A program made the translations under genes and the position numbers. The notes beneath the pieces were generated by a model. The model was not told the DNA's origin. It saw nothing but the letters and a program-made list of their open reading frames with translations, and did not search any database. Shown in pieces: positions 52,979-64,000 of a DNA stretch of 64,000 bases; the stretch's first letter is position 1; each line of letters begins with the position of its first letter. Source of the stretch: Aquarana catesbeiana (taxonomy: Eukaryota > Chordata > Amphibia > Anura > Ranidae); contig NC_133333.1 in assembly GCF_042186555.1 (NCBI RefSeq), forward strand, positions 223,636,757 to 223,700,756, written 5' to 3'.

Positions 52979-54466
52979 TTAACCACTTCAATACCGGGCA
53001 CTTTTAAAACTTAATTCACACGAGATTATCGGACAAATGATCGTCTGTTTTTTTTTTTTGGATGCTAGTCTCCATATCAAAAACGAATCGGTTACTAAAA
53101 TACGAAAATTCTCATACGACAGAATAAAAATTCAGAAGTGATGTATTGTATTTTTGGATGAAAACTACTGATTATAGGAAAATTGTACGATGTGGTATTG
53201 TACAAGAAATATTTTTGTGTTTGTCCGTTTGGAAAATTTCAGAGGATAGCTGTGTACTAACGATCAGATTATGGTACGATTGCTTTGAAAGCAGTATTTT
53301 TTGTACGATATTCTGATCGTGTGTACGGTCCTTTACCCCCTTTCTGCCCAGGCCAATTTTCAGCTTTTAGCGCTGTAGCACTTTGACAATTGCGTGGCCA
53401 TGCAACACTTGTATCCAAACTAAATTGTTAACGTTTTGTTCACACAAATAGAGCTTTCTTTTGGTGGTATTTAATCACCACTGGGTTTAATTTTTGCTGA
53501 ATAAACAAAAAAGAGAGAATTAAAAAAAAAAATGCATTTTTTTTTGTTTCTGTTATAAAATTTTGCAAATAAATAATTGTTCTTCAAAAATGTAGGCCAA
53601 AATGTTTTCTGCTACAATTCATTGGTGAAAATAACCCAAATCGCTGTATATTATTTAGTCTGTAGGAAAGTTATAGATTCCTCAAACTTTTGTGTATATA
53701 GATCTGAAAATTGATCAATCCTGATGTACTGACGGTCTATCTAATTTCTTGAGGCCCCAAAATGTCAGGACAGCACAGATAATCCCCCAAATGACCCCTT
53801 TTTGGAAAGTAGACAATCTGAGGTATTTAGTAAGAGGCACGGCAGGTTTTTTTTCAAGTTGTCATTTTATTTATCATCAGTTTTTGGAAAATTAAGAAAT
53901 AAAAAAATGTGCTAAATTTTTTTACATACGGTCACCAGTATTTTTTCTTTTTACAATTTTGTTTTTTTAACACACTCTGACCAGAGCAATATAATGTTAA
54001 AGTAGTAACACTACTCTAGGGGAGTGATCAGGGTTTTTTTTTTTTTTTTGAATTTCATTGCTATAAGCGTTTTTACTGAATGAAATTTTTGTTTGTTTTG
54101 TTATTAGCGGTGATTAGCCAGAGCTAATCACATGGTACAGAGATGGGCTGTGATTGGTCCTGTCTGTACCATGTGATCACTGTGACCAGTCACAGCTAGC
54201 AACACAAGTGTACACAATGAATTGCATGAAAGGAAGCCATCAATTGTTTACAACGGTCATGTGACCTGCTGTGATTTGTCATGATGGTCACATGGTACCG
54301 GCAATGAGCTGGTAGACCGATCGCTCAACAGCTGTGTTTGGTGGAAACAGCTGGTGACAGATCATGCCACTGCGCGGCTCCTTCTGAGAGGATGTCCTAT
54401 GATGTCCACGCAGAAGAAAGTTCCATCGGCCGTCAATCTGCTTTAGGCCGGGAGGAAATGTGTTAA
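52979..54466. mobile_element. TTAA-flanked repeat, nested
   Basis: It begins ttaaccacttcaataccggg and ends ggccgggaggaaatgtgttaa, with TTAA at both borders. It is the same family as 27279-27945, sharing ctgcccaggccaattttcag and gagctttcttttggtggtat. By comparison 53007-53331 is an extra insertion. It is non-coding. Confidence 0.8.
53007..53331. mobile_element. Harbinger-like MITE, third nesting level
   Basis: The ends are aaacttaattcacacgagat and, inverted, atcgtgtgtacggtc-c. TTTA flanks both sides (53003-53006, 53332-53335); the uninterrupted sister copy at 27279 reads cacttttaccccc. The interior is AT-rich, with the tacgat words shared with 22967-23302 in the opposite orientation. Confidence 0.8.
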
Positions 54467-54609
54467 TTCTCTGAAGGGTGGAATTGTGACTACCAATGTA
54501 AGGGACGTTTTTTCTCACTGACCCCCAGCGATTTGCTTTTAGCAGGGTTTCTTAAGACCTGAATTTTATTTCAAAGATTCCTTTGGGGTAAAAAGGTTGA
54601 GAGAGGCTG

Positions 54610-55580
54610 TTCTAGAGATATAAAGAGACCCAGTTATAACCTTTCTTAATCCAAGGCAGTATCTGTAAGGAAGAAGGTACACCTATCTTTCCTTCCTGCT
54701 TCCTATGTTGTTTTGTTGCAGAAAAATGGTCCCCAAGGGTGTCCACCTGGAAACCAATACTCCCGGGAATGTCGATTTCCTTGGTCTCCATTCACTCTCA
54801 CTGGTTCCCCCCTCTAACCTCATGTCACTACATTGACATCATTTTACATTGACATGAGTCAGTAGGTGGAACCAGTAAGTGCTGGTGGGGACCACAGAGA
54901 TCAATACTCCCAGAAGTGTCGGTTTCCCAGCGGATGTCACTGAACAGCACAGGTGATTGGGAAGGTAAGTTTTTAACATGATAGGGTCTCTAAACCACTT
55001 AATAGTTTCTTATATCGCTTGGGGACTGTAATGTTGGCATATATGGTATATTGTATATGGTATCTTGTTGTATAGCAGATCTGCACAATGGCTGTGGCTA
55101 TTATGAGGAGCTTCCTCTCACCCTGTTGGAATTTTTGTACCTTATTTTATATGGAGAAGGTAGCATGAGGAGCAAGACCACACACCGCTCCCAGGTGGAC
55201 AGGAACAGAGGTGACCATTATGGCAGGGAGATCTCACTGGAGACGATGAATCCAGGAGATGACTTGTCCCTCCAGGGTCCACCAAAAAAAAAAAAAAAAA
55301 AGTGTCTGCATGTACTAATCCTTTATATTTGATCCATAAGAAAGCATATTATTCTGGTTTTCTTTTCCTACAAAGTGAATGAGTTATCTATTTTTTTTGT
55401 CCAGTCAAGGCTAATGAAATCTGTGACAGCAGAAATATGGGGGTTGCCATTGCAAACTTTTTTAAAAGTGCAGTTTTTGGGGCTGCCATCTTGATGGGGC
55501 TTGTAAGGCGTGCACTAGAATGAGCATTGGTTACATCTTACGGGTTTATGATGTTTTGTGACCCTTTTTTTGTTTTGCAG
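54610..55580 (+). other. Intron end upstream of kazn exon
   Basis: It is mostly single-copy, with an A tract at 55284-55301. The intron ends in a polypyrimidine stretch, ccctttttttgttttgcag, with the acceptor AG at 55579-55580. A 93-codon frame at 55051-55332 has no domain and no good donor, so I do not call it an exon. Confidence 0.55.
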
Positions 55581-55772
55581 TGCTGCTAAGGGAAGAGGTA
55601 TCACAACTGCAGGATGAGGTCCACTTGCTCCGCCAAATGAAGGAAATGCTAGCAAAAGACCTGGAAGAGTCCCATGACAGTCGGTCGGCGGAAGTTTTGT
55701 CTGTTACGGAGCTGAAGGTGCAACTGGTGCAGAAAGAGCAAGAGTTGGCCAGGGCAAAGGAGGCATTACAAG
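55581..55772 (+). CDS. kazn: kazrin internal coding exon
   Basis: Kazrin is a cytoplasmic scaffold linked to cell junctions, the cytoskeleton and endosomal traffic, with an N-terminal coiled coil and C-terminal SAM domains. This exon supplies part of the coiled coil. It begins with the last two bases of a valine codon, then LLREEVSQLQDEVHLLRQMK, EMLAKDLEESHDSRSAEVLS and VTELKVQLVQKEQELARAKE, ending ALQ plus one base. From memory this matches vertebrate kazrin almost residue for residue. Length is 192 nt with phase 1 at both ends, a good acceptor (tgttttgcag) and donor (CAAG|GTAAAT). Leucines at heptad spacing and alternating charges support the coiled coil. No stop or frameshift is present, so the exon looks functional. 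Confidence 0.92.
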
Positions 55773-56252
55773 GTAAATTATCCTATGGGCTCCTCATGGA
55801 AAATCATTTGAATTATTTCACAACAAAGAGAAGGGGTCCGTGCTCCAATGGCAGCACTATTTATGATAGGGAACCTCTACTATTAAGCCCGGGTGGACGA
55901 AACGTGTTAGAGGTCTGAAGGATGCAGTGTTTGCTGTTCATCAATAGAGCTGTCTAGCTTTGAAGTTATTGGAATGCATTACCTTTTCTTTGTTGTGTAT
56001 TGTATGGAGTGTGGATGGGCTCCTTGGGCTTTGCCACCTGGATGCCTGCGGGGTTGGAGAGCAGTTGGGCAGTCTGATGCAGTGAGGCTTTCAGTTGTTG
56101 TTTAAATCATTTACCACATTCCCTAAATTTTTCTACATGCATCTACACCAAAAGTTCATCCTGTTGAACCATCAAATTTTATCCAGCCTTCATGAAGTCA
56201 TTTCCAACTGGAAAGAAGTTAAAGCGACCATCTTTAATAAAAAGGGTTAATA
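55773..56252 (+). other. Start of downstream kazn intron
   Basis: The donor gtaaat opens an intron whose first part looks single-copy. The motif gacgaaacgtgttagag at 55897-55913 resembles gaaacgcgtcgggg at 9021-9034. No second exon is visible before the Tc1 element. Confidence 0.5.
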
Positions 56253-57460
56253 CTGCTGTGGCCAAAAGTTTTGAGAATGACACAAACATTGATTTTCACA
56301 AAGTCTGCTGCTTCAGTGTTTTTAGATCTTTTTGTCAGATGTTACTATGGCATACTGAAGTATAATTACAAGCATTTCATAAGTGTCAAAGACTTTTATT
56401 GAAAACTACATTTAGTTTCTGCAGTCGATATTTGACGTGTTGACCCTTCTCTTTCAAGACCTCTGCAATTCGCCCTGGCATGCTGTAAATCAACTTCTGG
56501 GCCACATCCTGACCTGATGACAGCCCATTCTTGCATAATCAATGCTTGGAGTTTCTTAGAATTTGTGGGGGGGGGGGGGGGGTTTGTTCACCCGCCTCTT
56601 GAGGATTGACCACAAGTTCTCAATGGGATTAGGATCTGTGGAATTTCCTGGCCATGGACCCAAAATGTTGATGTTTTGTTCCCCAAGCAACTTAGTTATC
56701 ACTTTTGCCTTATGGGAAGGTGCTCCATCATGCTGGAAAAGGCATTGTTAATCACCAAACTGTTCTTGGATGGCTGGGGGAAGTCGCTTTCGGAGGATGT
56801 TTTTGTACCATTCTTTATCCATGGCTGGGTTCTTAAGCAAAATTGTGAGAGAAGCAACCCCACACATGAATGGTCTCAGGATGCTATACTGTTGGCATGA
56901 CACAGGACTGATGGTAGCGCTCAACTTTTCTTCTTCGGAAAAGTTTTTTTCCAGATGCCCCAAACAATTGGAAAGATGATTCATCAGAGAAAATGACTTT
57001 ACCCCAGTCCTCAGCAGTCCAATCCCTGTACCTTTTGCAGAATATCAGTCTGTCCCTGATGTTTTTCCTGGAGAGAAGTGGCTTCTTTGCTGCCCTTCTT
57101 GACGCCAGGCCATCCTCCAAAAGTCTTCTTCTCACTGTGCGTGCCGATGTACTCACACCTGTCTGCTGCCATTCCTGAGAAAGCTCTGCACTGGTGGTGC
57201 CGCGATCCCGCAGCTGAATCAACCGTAGGAGATGGTCCTGGCGCTTTCTGGACTTTCTTGGGTGCCCTGAAGCCTTCTTCACAAATGCAGTGGAAATGTT
57301 TTTTTTATGGGATTAGGTTCATTTTCATGGCAAAGAGAAAATTCATCTGATCACTTTTCATACCATTCTGGAGTATATGCAAATTGCCATCATGAACACT
57401 GAAGCAGCAGATTTTGTGGATATTAATATTTGTCATTTTCAAAACTTTTGGCTATGGCTG
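56253..57460 (-). mobile_element. Tc1-like element, nearly full length
   Basis: The termini ctgctgtggccaaaagtttt and, inverted, caaaacttttggctatggctg are flanked by TA (56251-56252, 57461-57462). The 1208-bp length is near the 1.2-1.6 kb norm. The minus strand encodes the transposase: residues of 57282-56884 include HPRKSRKRQDHLLRLIQLRD, a second helix-turn-helix (STSARTVRRRLLEDGLASRR) and the D1 motif KVIFSDESSFQLFG. A frameshift near 56950 moves to the frame of 56984-56748 (NPAMDKEWYKNILRKRLPPA). The C-terminal D2 and E region is broken, with a G run at 56566-56582. It is inactive but structurally the most complete DNA transposon here. Confidence 0.85.
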
Positions 57461-57462
57461 TA

Positions 57463-58681
57463 CTGTCCCATGTCCCGTGTCAACAACCTACACTCTTTTG
57501 TAGAGCAATGGTGGCCAAAATAAATCTGCAGCATCTGGCACACTTATGGGTTTGCTATCTGCATGGTTCCCTGCTGTGCTCTGTGGTTCGATCAGCTGGA
57601 CCTTACATCACTACTGTGTCCTGAAGTGACTGTCCGCTGGAACCGCAGTGATTTGAGGGGTATGATGAGGATTTTTAAGTCACTGTAACTCTGCAATGGT
57701 GCAAAGATCAGAGGTGTGGGTGCCAGGACAAGTAAGGATTAAAACTTTTCAAGCTGAGCTTGAGGCAGTTGTATAAAAAAAATGCAACTAGGTTTTCAAG
57801 GCTACATATTTAAGGTTATGTTTTTAAATGCATGCAGTATAGGTACCTGAATTTGACTTGGTATCAGCCTATTGCAGTCCCTGTACAGCAGGCCTCAGAC
57901 TGGAGGAAGGAGAAACAGAACAAGTTGCCAATCAGTTGTGCTGCAGTGCAAAGGGACAGTTTGATAGAAGAGAGCAGAATGACAGACAGATGAGCTCACT
58001 ATTCTGCTTCTACTACTTTCATTTAGTGGGGAAGGGACCAGACCTGTTGGTGTTGCTTAACTCTGGCAGATAAAAATCAGGTCTCCTGCTCAGCCAGACA
58101 GGATTATGCTGTGTAAAAGGTTGGCAGGTTAAACGGCTCTTCTATCGGTACAATATTTCATGTGTGTATTTTGTGGTTTTAAGACCCCACGTACAGCTTG
58201 GACCTAGGACCCAAAGCAGGGATGTCAAGCTCCATTTCATCGCGGGCCGCATCAGCATTATGGTTGCCCTCAAAGGCCTGGTTGTATTTCTGTCCAGAGC
58301 ACTCCACTTCCCCTTACATCAGATGAGCCCCCTTACCATTAGAAGTCAAGTCTCCCACCATCCCATACATCACAGTGAACCCTGCTTACCTTGTACTGCT
58401 TGCTGGGAAGAAGCAGGGGCAGAGCTGGTAAGCAGAAAGTGCAGGGTCTGGAGGAGGACCAGAGGAGGGCTGAAGTCGGCTGCCAGAGTCTGCTGAATGT
58501 GGAGACGAGGGGGTGCTGTGGCTGTAAGGAAAAGTGCAGGATCTGTAGGAGTTCTGTCCTCTCTGCTGCCGACTGCAAGAGACAAGGTGGGGGTGGAGAA
58601 GAGGAGGGTGCCACAGCCTGCAGGAGGGATGCAAGGGCCACATGAGATTTTGGCCTATGGGCTTTGTGTTTGACATATGTG
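57463..58681. other. Non-coding intronic, mostly unique
   Basis: No element ends are recognised. The part at about 58200-58680 is GC-richer, and from memory it resembles a dispersed frog repeat (tcaagctccatttcatcgcg). Overlapping frames there lack domains. Confidence 0.4.
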
Positions 58682-58689
58682 CTCTAGGG

Positions 58690-58872
58690 CAGTGGTCATC
58701 AACCCTGTCCTCAGGGCCCACTAACAGGCCAGGTTTTCAAGATTACTGAAATACATCACAGGTGATATAATTTGCTGCTCAGTGATTGCAGTATTCTAGT
58801 CAGCATCTCCCCATGGTAATACATAAAACCTGGCCTGTTAGTGGGCCCTGAGGACAGTGTTGATGACCACTG
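58690..58872. mobile_element. hAT-like MITE
   Basis: The termini cagtggtcatcaaccctgtc and, inverted, agtgttgatgaccactg are flanked by ctctaggg and ctctaggc, 7 of 8. Arms include agggcccactaacaggccag and its complement. A sister copy is at 62205-62383. It is non-coding. Confidence 0.9.
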
Positions 58873-59353
58873 CTCTAGGCGGTTTGATTTGAAGAATAGC
58901 TCATACTTGCTCTTCAGCACTATTGTTACTTTGTTGTATTTTGTTTTTTTTTTTTACCCCCACTGATATGTATTTTAAATGCATCTTTTAACGCTCTCTT
59001 AATGATCAGAAGTACATAAAATAATAAGGTTCTAGTTTGTTGGACAAAATATGTACAATCTCCACTGGTGCTAAGGGGTAACACTTCTGTTGAGTCCCAC
59101 ACTAACCATTTACAGCGCACAAGCAACTGGTGCTTTTTTGGGTTACCAGGGCACAGTCCCAGACTGAGGAATGCATTGAAAGATGTTTAACCCTTTCCAG
59201 CCTGCCCTCTTAAAAAGTTCCAAGTGCCAGGGGAGAAATTGGCCTATGACACTGTCACCTGGCATGAAGAGCCAGTCCCACTGGCCAGGACTTTTTTAAT
59301 CTCAGAGAATAGGTGCCGGAACTCCCCTTTTCAGAGTTACCCCTTGTCTGAAC
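58873..59353. other. Non-coding, nothing recognised
   Basis: A T tract at 58944-58956 is the only marked feature. Confidence 0.35.
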
Positions 59354-59592
59354 CCCTACCTGCCTCTGAGCATCGTTCCTTGGTTCCACCCCCTACCCAC
59401 CTCTGAGCATCGTTCCTTGGTTCCACCCCCTACCCGCCTCTGAGCATCGTTCCTTGGTTCCACCCCCTACCCGCCTCTGAGCATCGTTCCTTGGTTCCAC
59501 CCTCTACCCGCCTCTGAGCATCGTTCCTTGGTTCCACCCTCTACCCACCTCTGAGCATCGTTCCTTGGTTCCACCCCCTACCCACCTCCTAG
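59354..59592. repeat. 38-bp minisatellite
   Basis: About six units of cctctgagcatcgttccttg plus gttccaccccctacccg repeat with a 38-bp period and only a few point differences. The last unit breaks off as cctcctagtattgtcc. Confidence 0.92.
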
Positions 59593-59684
59593 TATTGTCC
59601 CTTTCAGAGAGTACAGAAATTTTGTGTAACTAAGTAATTTTATATGGAATTTGTTAATAACAAGAAAAGCAGTAAAATAGATCC

Positions 59685-59975
59685 CCTTCATCCAGCAACA
59701 AGATACCACCCCAGCAACAATAGATTCACCCAGCAATAATGGACCACATGCAACAAAATGCCCCCCCCCCCAATAAAAATAGACCTCGGCAGTAAAAACA
59801 GAATCCAGCAGTCAGCGACAATAGACCCCTCTCTCAACAGTTGATCCCTTCCCAACATCTGGACCTCCATCAATATAAGACCCATCCCCAGCAACAATAG
59901 ACACCCCCCCCCCCCCCCCCGCCGCAAAAATAGATCCCCTCCAGCATTAATAGACCCTGCAGCACACCCCAGCAC
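59685..59975. repeat. Degenerate pyrimidine-rich tandem
   Basis: Words like cccagcaacaatagac recur at irregular 20-30-bp intervals, with C runs at 59760-59770 and 59905-59920. It reads as an old, drifted minisatellite. The 95-codon minus-strand frame through it is an artefact. Confidence 0.65.
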
Positions 59976-60240
59976 CCTTACCCATTACATACATACATTC
60001 AGTGCTGGAGGTGCCAGGTTCCCCCACGTTCTGCTAAATAAAAAAAAAAAAAAAAAGCCCTGCTGCTGGCTACCGATCATTAGCGGGGACAAAGAACGGT
60101 CTTTCACAGCTCAATCTCTGTGCTGGGAGCACACAGTCAGCTTGCTCTCAGCACAGAAATATTGCCCGTCCAGCAATGCATATGTGCAACACGTGGGAAT
60201 TAATGCCCACCTTTTTGTTGCCAGACGTGTGCAAAGGGGT

Positions 60241-61026
60241 TTAAGTGGAACAACAGGAAAAACATTTTTGCCTTGTATTTTCCTCACAGAATACAAGACA
60301 TTTCTGTAAATGGACAAAAGAAGATCTGGTTGTTTGCCCTCCCCCTTTTCCCCTTGTCCATTCACAGAATGCCTTGTATGCTGTGAAAAGAACACAGGGC
60401 TTTCTTTTTAATAGATTTGGGGGGGGGGGGGGTGAATGCTGTAACCCTTTACTGTATGAGTGCCAGAACTGTCAGTTACAGCAAACAAAAAAATAACAAA
60501 CATTATACTTGCCTCCTCTGTGCAGTGGATCCTCCTCTTCTCGGGTCTCTCTTCAACACTCCTGGCCCCTCCCTCCTGTTGAGTGCCCCCACAGCAAGCA
60601 GCTTGCTATGGGGGCACCCGAGCCGAGTCACAGCTCCGTGTGTCCAGTCAGACACGGAGACACGGTCCTCCCCCCTTTCTCTCCCCATTGGCTGACTGAG
60701 TTTGACAGCAGCGGGAGCCAATGGCGCGACGCTGCTGTCTCAGCCAATTAGGAGGGGACTCCCGGGCAACCGAGACACTTCTGCAACATCGCTGGATCTA
60801 GATGAAGCTCAGGTTAGTATTAGGGAGGCTGCTACACACAATGTTTTTTTTATCGTATTGCATCGAATGCATTAAGATAAGAAAAAACCTTCTTTCTTTA
60901 CAATTGCATTAAGATTTATACAGTGACCAGTGGACAGCCGGGAATAGGATAATGCACCTTAGAAGTACATTATTTCAACTGTGCCTATGGCGAAAAAAAA
61001 AATTTTTTTCCTGGAGTTCCACTTAA
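60241..61026. mobile_element. TTAA-flanked MITE
   Basis: The left end ttaagtggaacaacaggaaa is matched in reverse by tttcctggagttccacttaa. TTAA lies at both borders. Inside, 60510-60780 (cctcctctgtgcagtggatc onward) is related to 2996-3130, and a G run is at 60419-60432. A stem between tgggggcac and gtgccccca lies at about 60576-60620. It is non-coding. Confidence 0.75.
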
Positions 61027-62204
61027 AAATGCAAACCAGCCTGCCTGCTAAATGGCATATCCAACATTAAGAAGCTGTTTGCAAACTTTGTGTTTCCACA
61101 ATAGAATTCCCTGTTTTTTTAACTTTATTATTTGGCCAGGTGACGGCTGTTAGTTTTTTAATTGCGCAGCATATACGGCGCTTTCTCAGCTCTTCTGTAG
61201 TTTAGCAGCAGTTGGAGATTCACCAGCTGCCTGCAATTACTTAATTCTCATGTCTGTCATTTGCACATTATGGTATTAGAACAGCCATTTTAAAATCATA
61301 AGTCATAATCCGACTGCCCGTGTAGGGATCATGTGACTCTTCACCGCCGCGTGAACTGGCTTTCCCGTGAGCCTCGGCAACGCTTGGCTGCTGTGTAAAT
61401 TCCGGGTTCCCACTGCTGCGTAGCACTTTGCATGCAGAGTATAAGCTGGAGCTATTGTAGAGGCACACTGTGAACAGGTGCACAGGATGTGCAATGAATA
61501 CCCAGGAGGCAGCTGTTGAATTGTCGCTCGGAACAATAGTGTCACACACTCGGGAGGTAGCCTTCATTACTGATGCACTTCATGATATTGGAATATGTGC
61601 AACTTCCAGGTTGATTTTGCTAATGACACAGTGTTCTGTCTGATCCCACCCCAATTTTAGTACAGTTATAGAACACCTCACTTATGCTGTATGATCAGTT
61701 ACAAGGGACTGTAATGAGAGGTTTTGGAACTTTTTTTTTTATCCCCCAAATTTAGTCTTTGTGGAAGACCAGTGGCTGATCTAGTCTGGTCTGTGATCTT
61801 GATGTTACTGAGGAACTAGAATTTGCAACAGCACCTGTCAACCACTGTATGACTACAATATCACAAGGACTACTGCCCTTTCAGTTGCACTCTTTTGATT
61901 GAATGCAAGTGATTTCTACGTGCACCAAATAGATTGTTGTGTGGCCTCAGATTCACATTTCTAAAAAACGCATTTCAATCTTCTATAGCCTATTCAGGTG
62001 CAGGACATGGGGTGGGCAAGAGGGGAAGATGCCCAGGGCGCAGCAATAGAAGGTGGGCGCCCCCCTGGCTGCATGTTAGCTCCAGATCAGTGGCTAACAC
62101 TCTGTGGTTCAACATGCCCACTCTGCACCCTATCCACTCACAGAGAACACAAAACCACACTGTGTATGAGCTACGGTCTTCTACTTTTTCTATGGCATGC
62201 AGGG
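61027..62204. other. Non-coding; partial conserved-element candidate
   Basis: Positions 61140-61600 are balanced and repeat-free, with words such as cctgcaattacttaattctc. This may be a conserved intronic element, unproven. Positions 62020-62075 share gggcgcagc/gggcgccc words with 6090-6120. No exon is supported. Confidence 0.3.
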
Positions 62205-62383
62205 GAGTGGTTCTCAACTTGTGTCCTCAGGACCTACTAACAGGCCGGGTTTGCAAGATAACTGAAATAGATCACAGGTAATATTTGCTGCTCAGTGATT
62301 GCAGTATTCTAGTCTGCATCTCCCCAAGGTGATACCTATCTGGACTGTTAGTGGGCCCTGAGGACAGGAGTTGAGAGCCACTG
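62205..62383. mobile_element. hAT-like MITE
   Basis: The termini gagtggttctcaacttgtgt and, inverted, ggagttgagagccactg match 58690-58872, as do tttgctgctcagtgattgca and tagtgggccctgaggaca inside. The target duplication is degraded (atgcaggg, aattaggg). Confidence 0.8.
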
Positions 62384-62500
62384 AATTAGGGGCAGGGGAG
62401 GGGGAGCAGTTCCACATCCCTGTCCCAGTACTTGGCCAATTCCTACTAAAAGTTGGGGTAGGAACATGCAAACCTTGTTAAAATAGACTGCAACATATAT

Positions 62501-63030
62501 GCAGTCATGTTAGAACAGGAAGAGGCCATCTCCAAACTGTTCCCACAAAGTTGGGAGCATGAACTTGTCCAAAATGTCTTGGTATGCTGATGCCTTAAGA
62601 GTTCCCTTCAATGGAACGAAGGAGCCAAGCCCAACCCCTGAACCCCCCCCATCAGATGATCTGGACCAGTGCACAAAGAATGGTCCATAAAGACATGAAT
62701 GAGCAAGTTTGAGGTGGAGGAACTTGACTGCCTTGCACAGAGTCCTGACCTCAACCCGATGAATTGGGATGAATTCGAGTGGAGACTGTGAGCTGGGCCT
62801 TCTCGTCCACATCAGTGTCTGACCTCACAAATGCGCTTCTGGAAGAACGGTCAAACATTCCCATAGACACACTCCTAAACCTTGTGGACAGTCTTCCCAG
62901 AAGAGTTGAAGCTGTTACAGCTGCAAAGGGTGTGCCAACTCAATACTGAACCCTATGGACTAAGACTGGGATGCCATTAAAGTTCATGTGCGTGTAACGG
63001 CAGGCGTCCTAATACTTTTGGTAATATAGT
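62501..63030. mobile_element. Tc1-like fold-back element, copy D
   Basis: The left arm is cut short and starts antisense at cagtcatgttagaacaggaa. After the junction at about 62652-62664 (atcagatgatctgg) the sense arm runs to the terminus gtcctaatacttttggtaat. The orientation is as copy A, and the junction word corresponds to those at 2141-2153 and 51548-51560. The transposase remnant is frameshifted. Confidence 0.8.
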
Positions 63031-63668
63031 GTATGTGTAAGGCTAAAGCTACACAGGTTGTTTTAAACTGAGCAAATAAAGAAAAGTCAATACATCTTCC
63101 CATTACATGCACATTTCCCCATATTTTGTTCCCAGAAAAAATTTCTACAAATACCGAAAATCACCTGTTCTGCCGGAAATCCGGTGTGCTCCTAACTTCA
63201 TGTTTGAGCCGACAATACAAAGCCTCTGCTGCACTGAAAAAGCAAAATGTTTTGTTAGTCCTGCCTGCTAGGCTACAGAACGACGCCTATGTCCCATTCC
63301 ACGTGTATACATTGATTTATTTCCATGCCCAGCAGTGCTGCTGCCTTGCTTTCCCGGGACTGCCCACACACTGCAAATAGAGAAAGGACTCTTGGGAGAT
63401 GTAGTTTGGGGGGATGTGCCTATATCAATTGGATCTGAGCTCCCAGCATCTGCTCCTTTAAGAATTCTACAAGCTTGGTGATGTTACAGGGAGCATTAAA
63501 AGTTTAGAAAAAAGGAAGAAGAAAGTGAATACTGCTGGAATATGCGCCCCAACCTCCCTGGTACCAAGGACCAGCCGCTTGGAAGAGAACCCCTCCATGG
63601 AAAAAGGGGGGGGGGGGGGGGTAGTTTATTTGTGTGGTGGTTGAAGCCTATTGTGGGGGGAGAGCAAA
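63031..63668. other. Non-coding, mostly unique
   Basis: No element ends are recognised. A G run lies at 63606-63621. The short frames have no domain. Confidence 0.35.
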
Positions 63669-64000
63669 CCTCCCAACTTTTTGAGATGGGAATGAGGGGC
63701 ACCTATTATCAAAAGTATGTTGACAGAGGACACACCCCCTGCCACACCCCTTAAAGGAAAATTCTACAAAAAAAAATTTGTTAAACCCACAAGTGCTTTA
63801 TTTACCACTACTATTCATTTATACTGGCTTTTGAAATTTACAAATGCAGCAATTTAGAACTTCTAGCACTTGGGAACACTTTTTTGAAGGTTAAAAAGTG
63901 CATTTTACATACAACTCTATAGATCAGATCAAAATGAGGGACAAATGATGAAAGGGGGACAGAGGGACATTGCTCCAAAACAGGGACAGCCCCTCGAAAT
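63669..64000. mobile_element. MITE-like repeat, cut by window end
   Basis: It starts cctcccaactttttgagatg. The words aatgagggac and agggacagagggacatt near 63938-63972 are the far-arm words of a repeat that, from memory, is common in frogs. Its other terminus lies outside the window. Confidence 0.5.

Larger units (their letters stand above)
52822..54609. mobile_element. hAT-like MITE holding two nested elements
   Basis: The outer termini cagccattctcaaccagggt and, inverted, aaaaaggttgagagaggctg belong to one hAT-like MITE. Flanks ttccacag and ttctagag agree at 6 of 8 positions. Only about 155 bp on the left and 140 bp on the right are its own. The inside is the TTAA element 52979-54466. Confidence 0.7.

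Noticed and set aside
55051..55332. 93-codon frame just upstream of the kazrin exon
   Set aside because: It ends in a lysine run from an A tract and lacks a credible donor. The kazrin exon has its own acceptor.
57858..64000. Search for the next kazrin exon downstream
   Set aside because: I read for the continuation of the coiled coil after ALQ (A-MKAD...) with phase-1 acceptors and found none in the window.

Overview
This is vertebrate nuclear DNA from a large, transposon-rich genome. The combination of several Tc1-type families, short TTAA-flanked inverted-repeat elements, PIF/Harbinger-like and hAT-like MITEs and a CR1/L2-type LINE end fits an anuran, most likely a ranoid (true-frog-like) genome. 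There are no bacterial operons, no CRISPR array, no rRNA or tRNA gene that I can recognise, and no retroviral genes.

The only host gene I can support is KAZN (kazrin), on the + strand. One internal coding exon lies at 55581-55772, with a clean 3' splice site, a clean 5' splice site and 63 complete codons of the kazrin N-terminal coiled coil. A candidate alternative first exon lies at about 18232-18543 (ATG at 18513). It ends in a phase-1 donor that exactly matches the phase-1 acceptor at 55581. If both are right, 18544-55580 is one 37-kb intron, 55773-64000 is the start of the next, and 1-18231 is promoter-upstream DNA or the intron of a longer isoform.

The rest is mostly mobile-element sediment. 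Tc1/mariner: fold-back derivatives at 1355-2374, 51073-52081 and 62501-63030; other Tc1 copies at 32086-32958, 33104-34880, 35860-37435, 38110-38520, 41666-42134, 48151-49406 and 56253-57460; a mariner remnant at 24053-24687. LINE: 3' ends at 6370-6866 and 44864-45899. TTAA-flanked MITEs: about 15 copies. Harbinger-like MITEs with 3-bp target duplications, and hAT-like MITEs with 8-bp duplications, are scattered throughout. Many are nested, so their order of arrival can be read; the deepest stack is hAT > TTAA element > Harbinger-like at 52822-54609. Tandem arrays lie at 8107-8340 (27 bp), 13098-13671 (32-33 bp), 15634-15760 (25 bp), 21208-22456 (about 330-355 bp), 59354-59592 (38 bp), plus several microsatellites.

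Every transposase reading frame seen is truncated, frameshifted or lacks catalytic residues. One 149-codon frame (32464-32913) keeps a complete Tc1 DNA-binding region without a catalytic domain. I found no undescribed multi-gene system. The most interesting leads are the kazrin alternative first exon, a fold-back family with TG...CA ends (39483-39867, 48804-49354), a Tc1 fold-back subfamily sharing one junction, and a TTAA MITE family that keeps its hairpins while their sequences differ.
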